Assembly (NCBI GenBank): GCA_013397795.1
Contig: VZTJ01000243.1
Span: 665,487 to 729,486, forward strand
Direction: 5' to 3'
Length of the DNA stretch: 64,000 bases
DNA from: Orthonyx spaldingii
Taxonomy: Eukaryota > Chordata > Aves > Passeriformes > Orthonychidae
The notes under the pieces were generated by a model. It made no database searches, was not told where the DNA came from, and saw nothing but the letters and a program-made list of their open reading frames with translations. The position numbers and the translations under genes were made by a program. This document shows, in pieces, positions 34,050 through 47,038 of this stretch (positions are counted from its first letter, which is position 1; the number at the start of each line of letters is the position of its first letter).

Positions 34050-37000
34050 GTAAACGGCTTATCAGTGCGTTTCTTTTTGTTTGTTTTGTCTCTAGGGTTA
34101 GAAGTAGCCCGGTGTTTTGTTTCGATGTTATCGCTCTATTTCCTTATCCCCTCCCTTGGCATTTTGGGGGCCGGGAAAGAATCCAGGTGCTCGAGCTCAA
34201 CTCGGGAAATGCCAGCGGGAGTGGGATGCGGGAGGTGCCCCGCGGAGGGGGTTACAGCCCCGTGTCCTGCCTGCCCTTCGGCTTCCCATTGTCTTGGCTG
34301 GATGGAAAGGAGACAAACGCCGTAGCGAAGTGCTTTTGCTGTGGGAATGCTGCAGTTCGTGTGTCAGACACAGCCGGCTCGTTAGCACAGACCTGCAGTG
34401 CTGAGGCGAGAGTCGGTCAGAGGCAAATCGGGCATCGACAGACAAAGCCAGCAGATGTACAGAAATGTCCAAATATAGCTGGAAAACACCCTGAAAATAG
34501 CCATAAGTCACATCTGTGTTGTTTTATTAACTGACAGTGCTTTTTTTTCCCAGTTATAATGGAGATATTTCATAACAAGCATGGCGAAATATAAATTTTT
34601 CACGATTATTTGATTACATCTTATCGGATTACTAACATCTGGTTTTACGGAAAAATCAAGACGGCAGTCTACGTATATGTTTTTAACACTTGAGCTCTTT
34701 TGCCGTATAGCAACAGCTGCTGATGCCCCTAGAGTTGGAAATATGTCATGACTTCTATTTTGATCCACAGGAGCAGTGATTATTGATTCGTGTTAGTTAA
34801 AGCAAGACCGTTTTTTAAAGCAGATCTTATGAGTGCTCATCGTAGTATTCCGAATGTTAATTAAAAACAATAATCTATGTTTCTTAAAGTTTGGATGATT
34901 CTATGGATTACCTGGTTGCTTGCAGTTTAAAAACATGTTCTCTTTCTGTCATAATCACTTTGGTGTTTTTGAGCAACACTTTTATATAGCTCAGATATTC
35001 GTGCATTAAATGCTAACACTTACATGACATACACATTTAATTAGGTTTGTTAATGATGTGTTTGCTAATAGCGACACTGCATAAATGACCACTCTTAGGT
35101 GCATTTCTTGTCTGTATGTGCTGCAAGGATTATATGGTGTGATGATAGCACAGCTAGTACAGAAGCGATCATAAATTAATGGGGTTTAAGTACTACAGTT
35201 TCAAAATGGGCCTTTCTTGTTGCTTTCCTCCTTGTTTCTTAACTGCTTAAACCTTCACACCATCTACTGCAGCAAGGCTGGTTGTTTTTAAAATCTCTTT
35301 AGATTTTAATACCAGATCTTGAAGTTTGAAAACTATTTACTATCCGGGTGAAGTTATATTTCAAAACAGCCAGGTAAAACCCAAGTCAATATTCGCAGCT
35401 TTAAAATGTTCTGCTTTAGCAGTTCAACATCTACGTGACCTTTGTCTATTCCTTTCTTTAATTTTTGGGCAGAATGAGCTAGAACATTGGAAACATTTTT
35501 AGTTGCAGTATGAGAAGCAATCAAATGCCTTTTTTTTTGACTAATCTGATGTAGAAGGAACCAAATTTGTACAGAAAGCAAGTTATTAGGTTGCTGGGGT
35601 GTTTTTTGTGTGATTTTCTTTTTTTTCTTTTTTTTTGCCCCAAGCTGGGAGTTAATAAATTGAGATTCTTATCCACTGTAAAGTGTTTATCACAAACTGG
35701 GCAAAATCCTTCAGAAGTTATGTTTTGAAATTCTTTTAAGATAATTAACAAAAATCTTGAAATAAATCACGGCTCTTGCCAAACGTGGGAGAGTATCTCC
35801 AGCCATTTTAGTGGATCCCCCTAGCTTAACTGAGTGCTAATGTAATAGAGCAACACCATGCACAAAGGGGGCTGTGAAAGTGCTGCCTAAATGCCACATG
35901 CGGCCCACAGAGACTCTTAGGAGGCACGAATCATGCAAATGTTTATATGTGCTGCTTTCTGCATAGCAGCTGTACCACAGGACACAAGCAGTCAAGTGTG
36001 CAGTCACCTGCTTCCAATCGTCGCAAATTAATAGCAAAGGGCAGAGGAGAAGCAGACCACTCAGCCTGCCACAGGCTTCACTTCTCTACAGAGCGTCAAA
36101 ATCCTGAGAAGACTGTAAGTTCACACCCCAAGGAAAGCATAAAGAAGCAGACTTTAAGCAGGCTTGCAATGTGTTGGGAGGTTTTTTTGTCGTTCTTACA
36201 AATAATTATATCAGAATCAAACTGGAGCAGAGGGATGCAGTTCTTGTTGTTAGAACTGAGCTCAGCACTTCACTGAAGATTGTAATGCCCAGGCACACTG
36301 GGAGAGTTATGGTTTAGCCTTTGTTGTGCTACCAGTAAGGTTCTTGTTATCCCCAGCGAAGATGGGTGATGCAGGAGAAGAAAGAGGAGATCTAAATGTG
36401 CAACTGTTTTTATCAGTGGGAAATGTTATAGGATGTTTAAATTTAAGGAGGTGAGAGGGATGGACAGAAATGAAGAAAACATGGGAATTTGGCCCCAAGG
36501 TATTTACCTCCCTCTCTAGGAAGGAAAGTTGGAAGATTGCAGATATAAACCTGTAATATGTGAGAGCAGTACGGAGGAGATGGAATATGGAGCTCTGTGT
36601 AGCAAAACTGTGGAGCAGTATTGTGGGTGAGGGAGAGCAGGAAGAGAGCTTTGAAAGTGCAGGTAAAAATGTGGACTTACTCCTTTGCCATGCAAAGGCA
36701 CGGGGCATTCCGAGGCTGTATCACATCAGCATCACTCAGGACGTGGCCATCAGGTGGGGTGTGAGTGTGGACGGACAGTGGTTGCTCTAAGCACATTCCC
36801 AGAACTGTCTGTGCTGGCTCTAGGGAATGCAGTAACTGAAACACTGATGCTGCTGCTCCGTTTTACCTTCCCTGTGCTGCCATTCTTCAAGTGAAGTGTT
36901 GAAGCATCTTAAAATACAGCGGTCATGTTTCTTCAGCTGAGGCTTCACTGGTGCCAGGGAGAAGAATGATTTATCTCCCTTTCTTACATACAATGTTTTG

Positions 37001-40000
37001 TGGAGTGATGTTTGAGTTTAGGGTTGGTTTTGGTCGAGTTTGTGTTTTGGTTTTTTTTTTTTTTTAGTCTTTCTGCAGTAACAACATATCAGGTTACCTG
37101 GCTTTGATCCATGATATCATCACGATTTGGTTTCTGCAGTACAGCTGCCTAGTCAGCTGCTTCGTGCTGCATGTTTGGACTGATGTTTCCTTTCTCAAGT
37201 ACAGAGCTTTGCTCTTGCTTCTATTGAACTTCGTTCTAATGACTTCTGGTCGCTTCGGCAGTTTATTGAGTTTGGAAGACAGAACCAGACTTCGTAGGAA
37301 AGTGCTTGCAAAGTCTTCCAGCTCAGCTTTGTTCATAAACCGTATAAACACACAGTTTCACCATCAGCGTTAATGAAAACATTGCATAATGTCAGGGTGA
37401 TAGCTTGCTGCCAAACTCACAAGGCTTGTTATGTACTCTTAGAGTACACTTGGTGGACAACTGGAAAAAATCTTGTGGTTTAGATGAATCTACAGTATTG
37501 TCATATTTTACTGTGGAAATGTTACAAGACATCAAAAGTCTTACTATAGTCTAAATAGCTGAGAGTTATTGCTCCTTCCTCCTCCCTCCCCCTCATTGCA
37601 TGAATGATCCACTCAAAGGAGGAAGACAGGCTTGTTTGTCTGTAAATGCATGCTGGCTGGTTTTTATCACCTTATTCTAGTCTTTTCTTACTTTTTTATT
37701 ACCTTGCTTTGTTTATTCCTCTATGTGTGTTCTCTGTGTAGAAACTATTTTGTTTTCACTTACAAATTAAACAAAAAACAGTCCTCTCTTACTTTTTGAA
37801 GCATTAATTCTTTCCTTGAGATTATCCTAATTTACAGAAATGACTTTCTGTCTACAGGAGAGGAACAAGCAGTCTGAAGATTGCTTTTTCTCTTCTCCTT
37901 CCTTCTTTGCAAGTCAAACTTGGATATATGCCTCTGGGTCTGTTGGTAGTAACTGGGTTAAGGGACTTCTGCCACATTACTTGGTGGGTTAGTATGGAAA
38001 GAGGTAACTCTTGGTTCAGCAAAAGTCTGTTTACTACCTCCTGTGGGAAACAACTGAGACATTTTGGGGTGTATCTGTGGGGAAAGCTGGAGGAGAGATT
38101 AATGAACAGTTGATGGAATTTAGATTCTTAGGAGGAAGGATGAGCAGGCATGGGATTGGGGGGAAGTGAGCTGAACCAGTGTGTTCAGTTGTGGAGTTGA
38201 TTGTTAGGAGATATGGGTAAGGCCTTTGTTTTTATAAGCATAAAATATGCCTTATATTAACCGGGGAAGATTTTGTGGAAAGTGTTTTAGCAAAGATGAT
38301 GTGCTACAGAGTATGCAGATTAGGAAGTGAAAATATATATTGAAAAAGGGTGAGCATTGTTTTAGTGTCCTATATTGCCCTGTGATACAGACCCTTTAAT
38401 TTTATAGCATCTTCTCAGTGAAATGTCACAAAGCACTTAAACTTTTCCATGGCGGAATGGTGTAGCCAGTAAACAAAGTAATAAACTGGAAATGAGCTGC
38501 TTCCTGCTCAGTGGAGTTGTCACTCCAAAAGTGTTTGGGCAACGCTCGGGGCTGGCTTTGCACAGGTAAGTGCAGGTTGGTGCTGATGAGCTGGAGGTGA
38601 CGCCGTGCCTGCCCCAGGAAGCCGTGCGGGCGAACAGGCTCTGCCACGGGCACGTGCGGCGAGCTGCGAGTGCCCGGGGAGCCTGCTCCTCCTGCCTGCA
38701 CGGCTTTCCAATAAACCCAGCTTGTTCTCAGGAAAGGAGAAAAAAAGGAAACCTGAAACTGTTCAGGATAAAAAACCCCACCGACCCAACCAAACTGATG
38801 GGTACTGCACTCAGGTTCCATTTATAAGGCATGAAGCCATCCAGCTCTAATCTTTGGGGAGAGCAGATTTGTCCTGATAACAGATAATATATAGATGCAG
38901 GATATGAGTGAGCAGGAACAGAAGCCTTTTCTTTTTAATTGAGGGTGGAGTCTAGATGCTTTCAATACAGCTCTGTCCTTGCACCTGAAAAATGGCAATG
39001 TAAACTCTTTTTATTAAATTTCTGCCTCAAAAATTTCACTTGGAAGAATTCTTAGCTTTTAGGTGTTAACTTTTCAAAAATGTTAGGCACCAAAAAAAAA
39101 TTTAAGTATATTAATTTGTAGAATGGAAAATCTCAGGTTTTAATTTGAAATGCCAGTTTATGTTACAGTTTTCTTACCTGTTCCGCAATTTGTACCAAGC
39201 TATTGACAGCAAGGCAAGTCTTTCTGTTGTAAAAGTATTTCTTGGGTTGGAAGGGTGCTTTTATCATTGTTCAGCAGTGACAGTTCTTCATGGCATACCT
39301 GTTTCTCAGAGAGAACCATCTGGTGCCAACTTTGCCATTTTCTTGTTTGCTTGGTGTTGTCCATACTAGCTGCCTTTAGCTGTTGCAAACACAGATGCTG
39401 CTGGAGTGGCATTTAGGTGGATATTTTGGGGATTGTGGATATGCCAAGCCCATAGACTTGGAATATATAAACCGACCCTTCTGACCATATTCTTTACTTG
39501 CTGAAGGGAGAGACTTTGGCATGCCAGATCAGATCCCTGGGGTGAAACATATTCGGTTGGACTTTGTTGTTAAGGGCAGTGTTGAAACTATTATTGGATC
39601 TGAGGTCTGCCAGCTTCTAAATGTTTTTAAAAATAAGCTAACATTTATAAATACAGATTCTCATAAGAGACAAGAGTTTGCTGCCAAATGAAATTCTGCT
39701 TATTAAAATTAGCAGTGTTCTGTGGAAACAGAGTAACTGACGAGAACAAACCAGCTATATGACTTTTGTTAAAAGAACTTGCTCTGTCTGCCTCACTGTT
39801 TATAAAATGTTTCTTTGTTATTTTGACAAACTTCTACTAATAGCAACTGTTTACTGGTGGAGAAATAGCCAGAGCCTTTTATCTTCTCAGCAACAAGTTT
39901 AGTGTAACAGTCCAGCTATTCTTTTCGTCCATAAGTTCTTGCAGTTTAACTGTAAACATAGCTGTAATTACTGTCTCTATTCTGATGTGATACTTGATGT

Positions 40001-43000
40001 TTTTTAGATTTTTGAAAGTGTCTCACATCATTGCCTTTCAACGAGGTGGTGAATTGTTCAGTCTTTGCAGGTCGTTTTAATTTAATGCTTAGACAGAAGC
40101 CAGTTTTTAAGTTAAAATTGTTTTGGAAGTGCATGTAATGTTGCATGGTTACCTTTGTACTACCCAGTACTGAAACTCCATGTATAAGCAGGCAATTAAG
40201 GATGAATGCAAATACAGAAGAGTGCCTCTTGGACCTGGGTAGGTAGCTGGACTTTGGAAGACTTCACTTTCATTACCTACTCCTTTTCTGCTGGTCCCAT
40301 GCAGGGTGGCATGACTATAGCTAAAAGCACATGGCTGAAGCCATGTGAGTTATTCTTGCTCTGCAATCAGAACTGTGCTGAGATTGGAAGAGAGATATTT
40401 TAATAAAGGCTGCTTGTAAGTAGAATTGAGTTGTACGTCATGAAAATTCTCCATCTTTTCTTAACAGTTCCAAATTATTCTGACCAAGTCAAAACCAACT
40501 CACTTGTGTTAATACATTTCCTTCCATGGTAGATGGGCCTGACTAGTTCTTTTGGCTAGTGATTTTTCATGCTAGCTTTGGGACCAAAGCTGGTTCAAGT
40601 TGCTGTCTGGGATGGTATTACAACATTACATTGACTCAAAATGCAAAGATGTAATAGGGTAGTATGAGGATGTTCTTGGGGCTGATTTGGAGAGGGAGCT
40701 GTGTGTGAGGCAGCTGAACACATGGGGAGAGAAGCACTCTGCATGCGTGAAATGCTAATGACACTTCCATGTCTGATTGTAAGAGTCCTAATAATGAATA
40801 AAGGCAACCAAAATAGTCTCACTGAGAACTCTTCTGAACAGCTTTGTTTCTTCAAGAGCAGTAAGGGGAACTCTTCCCCCCCCTCCCATACACATTTATT
40901 TTGGTTTGACCACTTTCTTTATGTGGGCAGGCATGCAATCTGTCTCTGCCCAGGTATGCAGGACCCAGGAACCATGGGGCAGTTAGGCTTCCCTCTTAGC
41001 AATTATTAATTCATTCCCAAACCTGTTGGCTTTTCCTAAGAAAAAAAACAAGTTGGATTTTCTTCTGAGGCATAAAAAAGGGAGACTGTATCTGAAATAA
41101 GGACTCTCTGGTTGCACATGAGCCATGTCATCTGCTTTACATTACACAAGTTAGTGATCTTTTTTCCATCAAGATCCCTGGGAACCAGGTTGGTATGTAA
41201 GTCCATTTTGGATGGTGAATTACTTTAGGGTGTCTATGAACAGGTGACTGCTTGTGCTAGTTTAACCTCGTAATGGTGCTTGCTGTGTATGCAGGGATTC
41301 CTTTTGCCCACTGATGAGCCTTCAGATTTTCTAGGACATATTTCACACTTCTCCGTACCACAACAAATTAAGCTTCTTTCTCAGGATGCTGTGCAAGTAT
41401 CATCTTGTTGTTTGGTATAATGGGGGAGGGAAGGGCAAAAAGAGAGAGAGAACTTCCCTGGAGTTGAAGATGGCAAGTATTGTCCCATATCCTCAGTGCA
41501 GTCAGCACCATGATGGGAGGTGGTAGAGTGGTAGCTGGTTTCTTCTCAGGGACAAGGGAAGGAGAAGGAAAGGTGCAGGAAGAGCTGCTGTGGTCAGCAC
41601 GCCTTTTTTTTCAGAGCAATGGGAAGCCCTTCTCCCCTGCCAGGTATTGTTCTGCTTGATTCCCTGCCAGGGCACCAGCCCAGCAACGCAAGTGAAACAA
41701 ACCATGGCTCAAACTCACACTTCCAGGCAGGTCAGCAAGTTTGGTGGAAGGCTTTGTTTGCAGACTTGGAGGGGCAGAGAGGGTGTGTAAGAGCAGTATC
41801 TGAGTAAATGTCTGTGATGGCTACTTGCCAGAACTTCTGTGTTAGCAGAGAGTGAAGTTTTGTTATGTTGGACTGATGCTTTTTTTAATGTGCAGTTTTC
41901 TGTAAAGTCACAAGTATCGCTGCATTTCCTTTGCATGTTAGATCTGAATCTCTAAAACTCCTAAATCTTCAAGACTTCTATTTACTTGTTCTTTATTTTT
42001 TAAATTTTGATTAAGTAGGTGAATTTGAAAGTTGGGGAGAAGAGAATAGTTGCATCAAGAAGGGAAGAGCTCTAGTAAATGTAACAGTGATATGGAATAA
42101 AAGAGGAGGAGTTTCCTATCAATAGGAACTGAACAGCAACAAAACTGTAAAGATCAGCATGGACTAGGAATGCACAGTTAGGTCAAAGGGTTTGGTATCA
42201 ACATTCATGCTGCTCAAAGGTAAACCCTTTTTTCTCTGCTGTAAATTTCTTTAAAATTGAGCTTCAACTATATTTTCTATGCAAGTTTTCCCACTTCAGT
42301 TGCCTTTTAATGAAAAGTATGACTTTGTTTTAATTTGAGGGGGAAACAGCTTCTTCCTTTTGAAGCACATGCTATTTGAATTGCCAGAGGAATTTTTTTG
42401 TTTACTGTGGGGAAACCATGAGAAACAAAGTATCTGGAGAGCTAGACTTGGGCCTGGGTAATGGTTGCTACCATGCTGTACTAGCAGCAGCACTCACAGA
42501 GTAACTGCTTACACCCTGCTAACACAGCAAGGTGTGGAGGACCCCTCTTAGGAGTCTGCTGTTAAAAAGTGAAGGAGCAAAACCAAGTAGCTCGTTCATG
42601 CAGGTGAAACAGGAGGAGTAGTTGATAATACTGGAAATGTCTGAAGGCAAAGATCAATGTAAAACTGCCAGAATGCACACCTGCCTCATGTTAAGTTCAC
42701 TAAACTTAACCCAGTCATGGCTGGCTGTTGTTGTACTGCCTTTGGATGTTTCCTACAGGAGCCTCGCTGAACGAACAAGTTTCTATGAGAAACTATTTTG
42801 GATTCACTAGAGAAAAAAAAGTGATGGTGCTTGATGTGCATTGTATGTTCTTTCACCACATCCTCATGTTGAGAAGATGTAATGGCCTTTTATAAATGTT
42901 TTAGGACAGCCTCTGTAAGCTGGCAGAATTCATTCTTGTTTCTAGTATGAAATTCTGAGCAGCTTTATGTTACACACTGATTTTTATTTATTTTTAATTT

Positions 43001-45339
43001 TTGTTTGTTTGATTTAAAAACCATAGTGGGACTGTTAGCATCTCATCCATGTGGGGCTATTAGCATCTGATACTTTCAACTTCTCTGTGTGTGCTGTAAG
43101 ACTGTATGTAGTCTTTCTCACTCAGGAAAATTGAGTTTGAACATCAGTAAAAGGAAATATACATAGAGTGTGAGTGGTATATCTAACAATCTCTTTAACT
43201 TGCATTGCAAGCATCAAGAACTGACCTCAGCTTTGTTTTGAGGAATTGAGCATCTGTACTGGGAGAAGGGGAATAAGGCTGTCTACACGAGAGCACTTGG
43301 TGGTTTTGTGTTCTGCAAATTAGTAACTCAATCCAAAATATTTGTTTCAAGGAAGGGATGTGTTAGTAGAAGTGTATTTTTAATTTTAGCTTGTATCCAC
43401 GACTAGGCTGTGTAAACACAAGGTGCTGTGGAGTCACTTAGGCTTTAGTCCCTAGGGGTCACATGCACACCTTGCGTTTCCTGCACAAGGCAGGGCTGGA
43501 ATCTGAACTAGAGTGTTTTTCTGAACTGGCTCTTTACTAGACATCCTGTGCTTTGGCATGGGCCTGCAAAGGTTGAAATTGAGTGTTTTTTATAATGTAG
43601 AGATGATGCCAATTATGTCTATTGGCAAGTGCCTCTGAATTGATGTGTAATTCACTTGCTATTGAGATGAACCATACTTGGCTCTGACTTCCTGCTTTAT
43701 GAAATGTGTAGATTGCTTGCTCCCAAAGTGTTGGGATAAAATCCATTGTTATGAAGACCTCATCTATTTTATTTTTAGACGTGTTATCCTAGTTGTGGCA
43801 GAAGGTGGACTAAAATACAGTCTGGTTGTCTTGATTATTGCTTGTCATTTTGCACACTGTTAAAACTGTGAGGATATTAGTAGTATTTGAAGGGCAGGTA
43901 CTTTATGATGATGAAGTATGCAGCCGAGGATAAAGTCCTATGTATACCTCTGTGTGCTACTGTATTCTCTTATCTTCAGTCACGTTAAGTATCTTGTGGC
44001 TCTGGAATTTGTGGGAGCGCAAGAGATCCAAGGGATAAATGAGTAGCATGCTTCAAGGTAGGTTTTGTTTTGGTAGAGTTTCTCGTATTGCAGTTTCTAA
44101 ATCCAGCATTTTATTAGGCTGGATGCGTTCATTTCTGGGGTGTTCATCCACAAACAGGCACAGAGCTCAGCTCTGTGTGCCTACAGCTGCTTTAGGACTG
44201 TAAGGTGAAAAGCTGGAGTGTCAACATGCTGTCCTACTTTTACTGTATTTGAAGAACCCCTGGTGTGAAAAGGACCTTTGCGGTTGCACTGCAGTAGCCC
44301 AGTGTGGGGAGACTGCTCAGGAGCAGTATGGTGGGTAGGTATGCCCTTATCTAGAGACAGCTGCTCATCACTAAAACATTGTTAGTTGGCCTGTAAAAAC
44401 AGCTGGTGGCTCCTGAATGCTGTTTCTGCTGGCCCTGGTGGGAATTGACTCGAGTGTTGTTGCTCCTGTCTCTTGTTAGCAAAACTTTTAAACATACTGT
44501 GTTTACTAGTGTGATAAATATTCCTCTTACCCCTCCCATTCCTCCTGTAGCTGTTGAATAACTGTTTCATAGGAAATCGTCTGAGTACCTTGATAAAAGG
44601 CTAGGTAGTTGCTTGATTAAGAAAACTTGAAATTGCTTTTTCAGACAACTGTGTAAACTACGGTGTTTTTGTAGAAGCAAATGTTCCATGAAGGAAAAAT
44701 ACTTGGAAAGCAAACAGATAAAATACCCAGGAAGCTTGCACGTCAGTGACTAATGAAATTGTATGTTTTGCATCTAACTTTCTGTAAGGCACTATCTGTA
44801 TCTGAGATCTTTAAATGGGCCAACTACTAAAAGGTATCTGACCTTCCTTGCATAAAATGTCTACTTAGAAATCTTGTATACACTGTGTTTTCTTGCAACC
44901 ACAGCTAAATGATACTGGTATATAAAATGTGAGTGGGTAGAAGTCATTCTGTGAAGTGGCGTGTTTTCCATGTTCTTGAACGGGTTAGTGAGTGGTACTG
45001 GATTTTGAATGTGGTTGTGTAGTCTAGTTTAATCTGGACTTTTCATAGTTATATGGTATCTAATTACAGAACAAGGGTTTTGGTCTTGTTTTGTGATGTG
45101 GTTAAGCTGAGAGTAAGATAGGTTTTTTTGCACTGATTATGTTAATATGGTGACTGTCATGGGACTTTAGTACTTGTAAATATGTCAGAACTGGATGAAA
45201 TTGTTTAATGTAGCCAGTACGTTGTTTAGACTACACCTAGAATAGTACATGCTGTTTTGAGACTACTCTCTTGAAACAACCTCATAAGTTAGTCCTCAGA
45301 AGTGCCCATTAAAAATGCTGAAGTAGGAACCAGAGTAGT
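34050..45339 (+). other. ATOSA: ATOSA intron 1, first part
   Basis: The intron starts at GTAAAC (34050). Sequence is AT-rich with poly(T) and simple tracts. A block at 34800-35100 has many TTAATTA-like cores and may be a conserved element. A short GC/CpG spike at about 38540-38700 includes a perfect donor word CAGGTAAGT at 38563-38571. No further gene is supported; all open frames are short and unlike any family I know. Confidence 0.8.
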
Positions 45340-45432
45340 ACGAGGAGAGCTGGTGCCGGGATCCTCCTCCTACCCGTGTGCTCCGGGAGGGTCAGAGGGA
45401 TGAGGCAGCAGAGCCGCTCCCGAGTGGGCTGA

Positions 45433-45507
45433 GCAGTGGAAAAAGTGCAGTGGGAAGTTCGCTGGTGCTGGCTGGCGGGAGGACGGGCTGCCGGCTTTTT
45501 CCACTGC
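45433..45507. repeat. 13-bp perfect inverted repeat in the second CpG island
   Basis: GCAGTGGAAAAAG at 45433-45445 and its exact reverse complement at 45495-45507 are separated by 49 bases. Confidence 0.8.
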
Positions 45508-45825
45508 AGATGTAAATATTCATCAGCTCACAGGCTACAGCTCGGGCTGGCTCTTCAGCGCGGTGCCGTGCGGGAACGTTCCGTGTGCGCTGCCAGCGCA
45601 CAGACACGCGGCATCCGCTCCGACCCGGAGCGTTTGGTGCTGCAGGGGGAGCGGCTGCCGCCGTCCCTTCACGTCCCCCGGGCAGGGCGCAGTTCCGCCA
45701 CAGCCCGCTCCCGGGAACGCCGGTTCTGGTCCCGCAGCGTCGCCCCGCTGCCGGTGCCGCTGCTTTGCGCCGCCGCGGGCCCGCCCCGCTCACCTGGGCC
45801 GGGCCGTGCCGAGGGGGCCGGGCCG

Positions 45826-46035
45826 NNNNNNNNNNNNNNNNNNNNNNNNNNNNNNNNNNNNNNNNNNNNNNNNNNNNNNNNNNNNNNNNNNNNNNNNNNN
45901 NNNNNNNNNNNNNNNNNNNNNNNNNNNNNNNNNNNNNNNNNNNNNNNNNNNNNNNNNNNNNNNNNNNNNNNNNNNNNNNNNNNNNNNNNNNNNNNNNNNN
46001 NNNNNNNNNNNNNNNNNNNNNNNNNNNNNNNNNNN
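45826..46035. other. Assembly gap (210 unresolved bases)
   Basis: A run of N in the middle of the second CpG island, with very GC-rich flanks. Long frames called across it are artefacts. Confidence 0.99.
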
Positions 46036-47005
46036 GAGGGCGCCGGGGCCGGGGCCGGGCGCAGCGGCGGGGGGAGGCTGCAAGGCCGGTGTGGAGCTGC
46101 CCGGGCTGAAGCAAGTTGCAGCTGTGTGACTCGGAGTAATCGGCAGCTGTCGGTGGTGTTTGTCTGTGAAAGGTGATTTGAAATCCGCCTGTACTGAAGT
46201 GTACCAAAGTTTGCCTCTTCGGTTGAGTCTGTAAACAGTTCCTTTAGAAACCCAAACCAGACATTCTTCCTTTCCTTCCGTATACTGATCCGATGAAAGG
46301 CTTAATTTCTGTGCGTTGGGGGTTGGTGGTTTTTTTTGTTTTGTTTTGGGGGTTTTTTTTTGTGTGTGTTTTTTCCTTTTTTTAACCTTCCCTTAAAGGA
46401 AAGTAATGGACAGCCTAAAAATTAACTCGGTTAATTCATTAGGTTGTTAGGGCAAGAGTATTAAATGTCCTGGAACAGGAGGGGAGGATTTTTTAGCTTC
46501 AAAAGTGAGACGTGTAGTTAAGTGTCAGATGTGCTAACAGTTGTAGTTAGTGTAGCCATATGTAACTGTTTGACTCTTCATTGTTATGAGGGAAAAAAAC
46601 AACCTCTTCCCCCTCCCAAAAACACCCTGAAGCCTAACTGAGTTTCTTCTGTGCCTTGTTATGTAGGTCAAGTTTCTCTCTCCTCTTTTTTTTTTCCTCC
46701 AGCAGGAGGAAACTATTACAGTATTTTGATTTCTGCTAGAAACAATGCATGAAACATTATCAGCCCTTTGCCACTACTTGTTTGTCTTGGGGCAAATGAA
46801 GCTGATGCAAATATGTCAGCTTTGGGGGCAATAAAAATATGTATTTTTAATTAGCATCCTACTGGTTACTCAACTATATGGTATAAAAAGCTAATTAAAT
46901 GGCATACTGAATTCAATGCAGAATTGAGGACTACCCATTACTTTTTATGCAAAGTTGTTATCTAAAAGTGTGAGTGTTGCTCTGACCAAGTCCTTTCATA
47001 TACAT

Positions 47006-47038
47006 AAATATATATATATATATATATTTATATATATT
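47006..47038. repeat. (TA)n microsatellite
   Basis: A near-pure TA run with one TTTA interruption, in ATOSA intron 1. Confidence 0.9.

Larger units (their letters stand above)
45340..46172. promoter_or_regulatory. Second CpG island inside ATOSA intron 1 (with gap)
   Basis: An abrupt GC/CpG-rich block about 11.3 kb into the intron, interrupted by an assembly gap. At its 3' edge, AAAG|GTGATT at 46172/46173 is a fair splice donor. Its phase in the open frames of the island does not fit exon 2 of ATOSA, so a coding fusion is unlikely. It could drive a 5'-noncoding alternative ATOSA transcript, a separate noncoding RNA, or be a CpG-island enhancer. Confidence 0.6.

Noticed and set aside
32863..34534. 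Three long open frames of 350-509 residues across 33055-33920
   Set aside because: Most of their length is unresolved bases translated as unknown residues. Only the short MKPER start inside one of them is real (ATOSA exon 1).
39241..39275. CR1-like word GGGTTGGAAGGG
   Set aside because: It is only about 12 bases long, without the CR1 3' end repeat or flanking CR1 words.
43905..43985. C-box-like ATGATGA suggesting an intronic snoRNA
   Set aside because: There is no matching CTGA D box and no terminal stem at a suitable distance.
45392..46207. Open frames of 97-271 residues on both strands across the second gap
   Set aside because: They depend on the gap and on GC-rich sequence that lacks stop codons by composition. 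No family signature.
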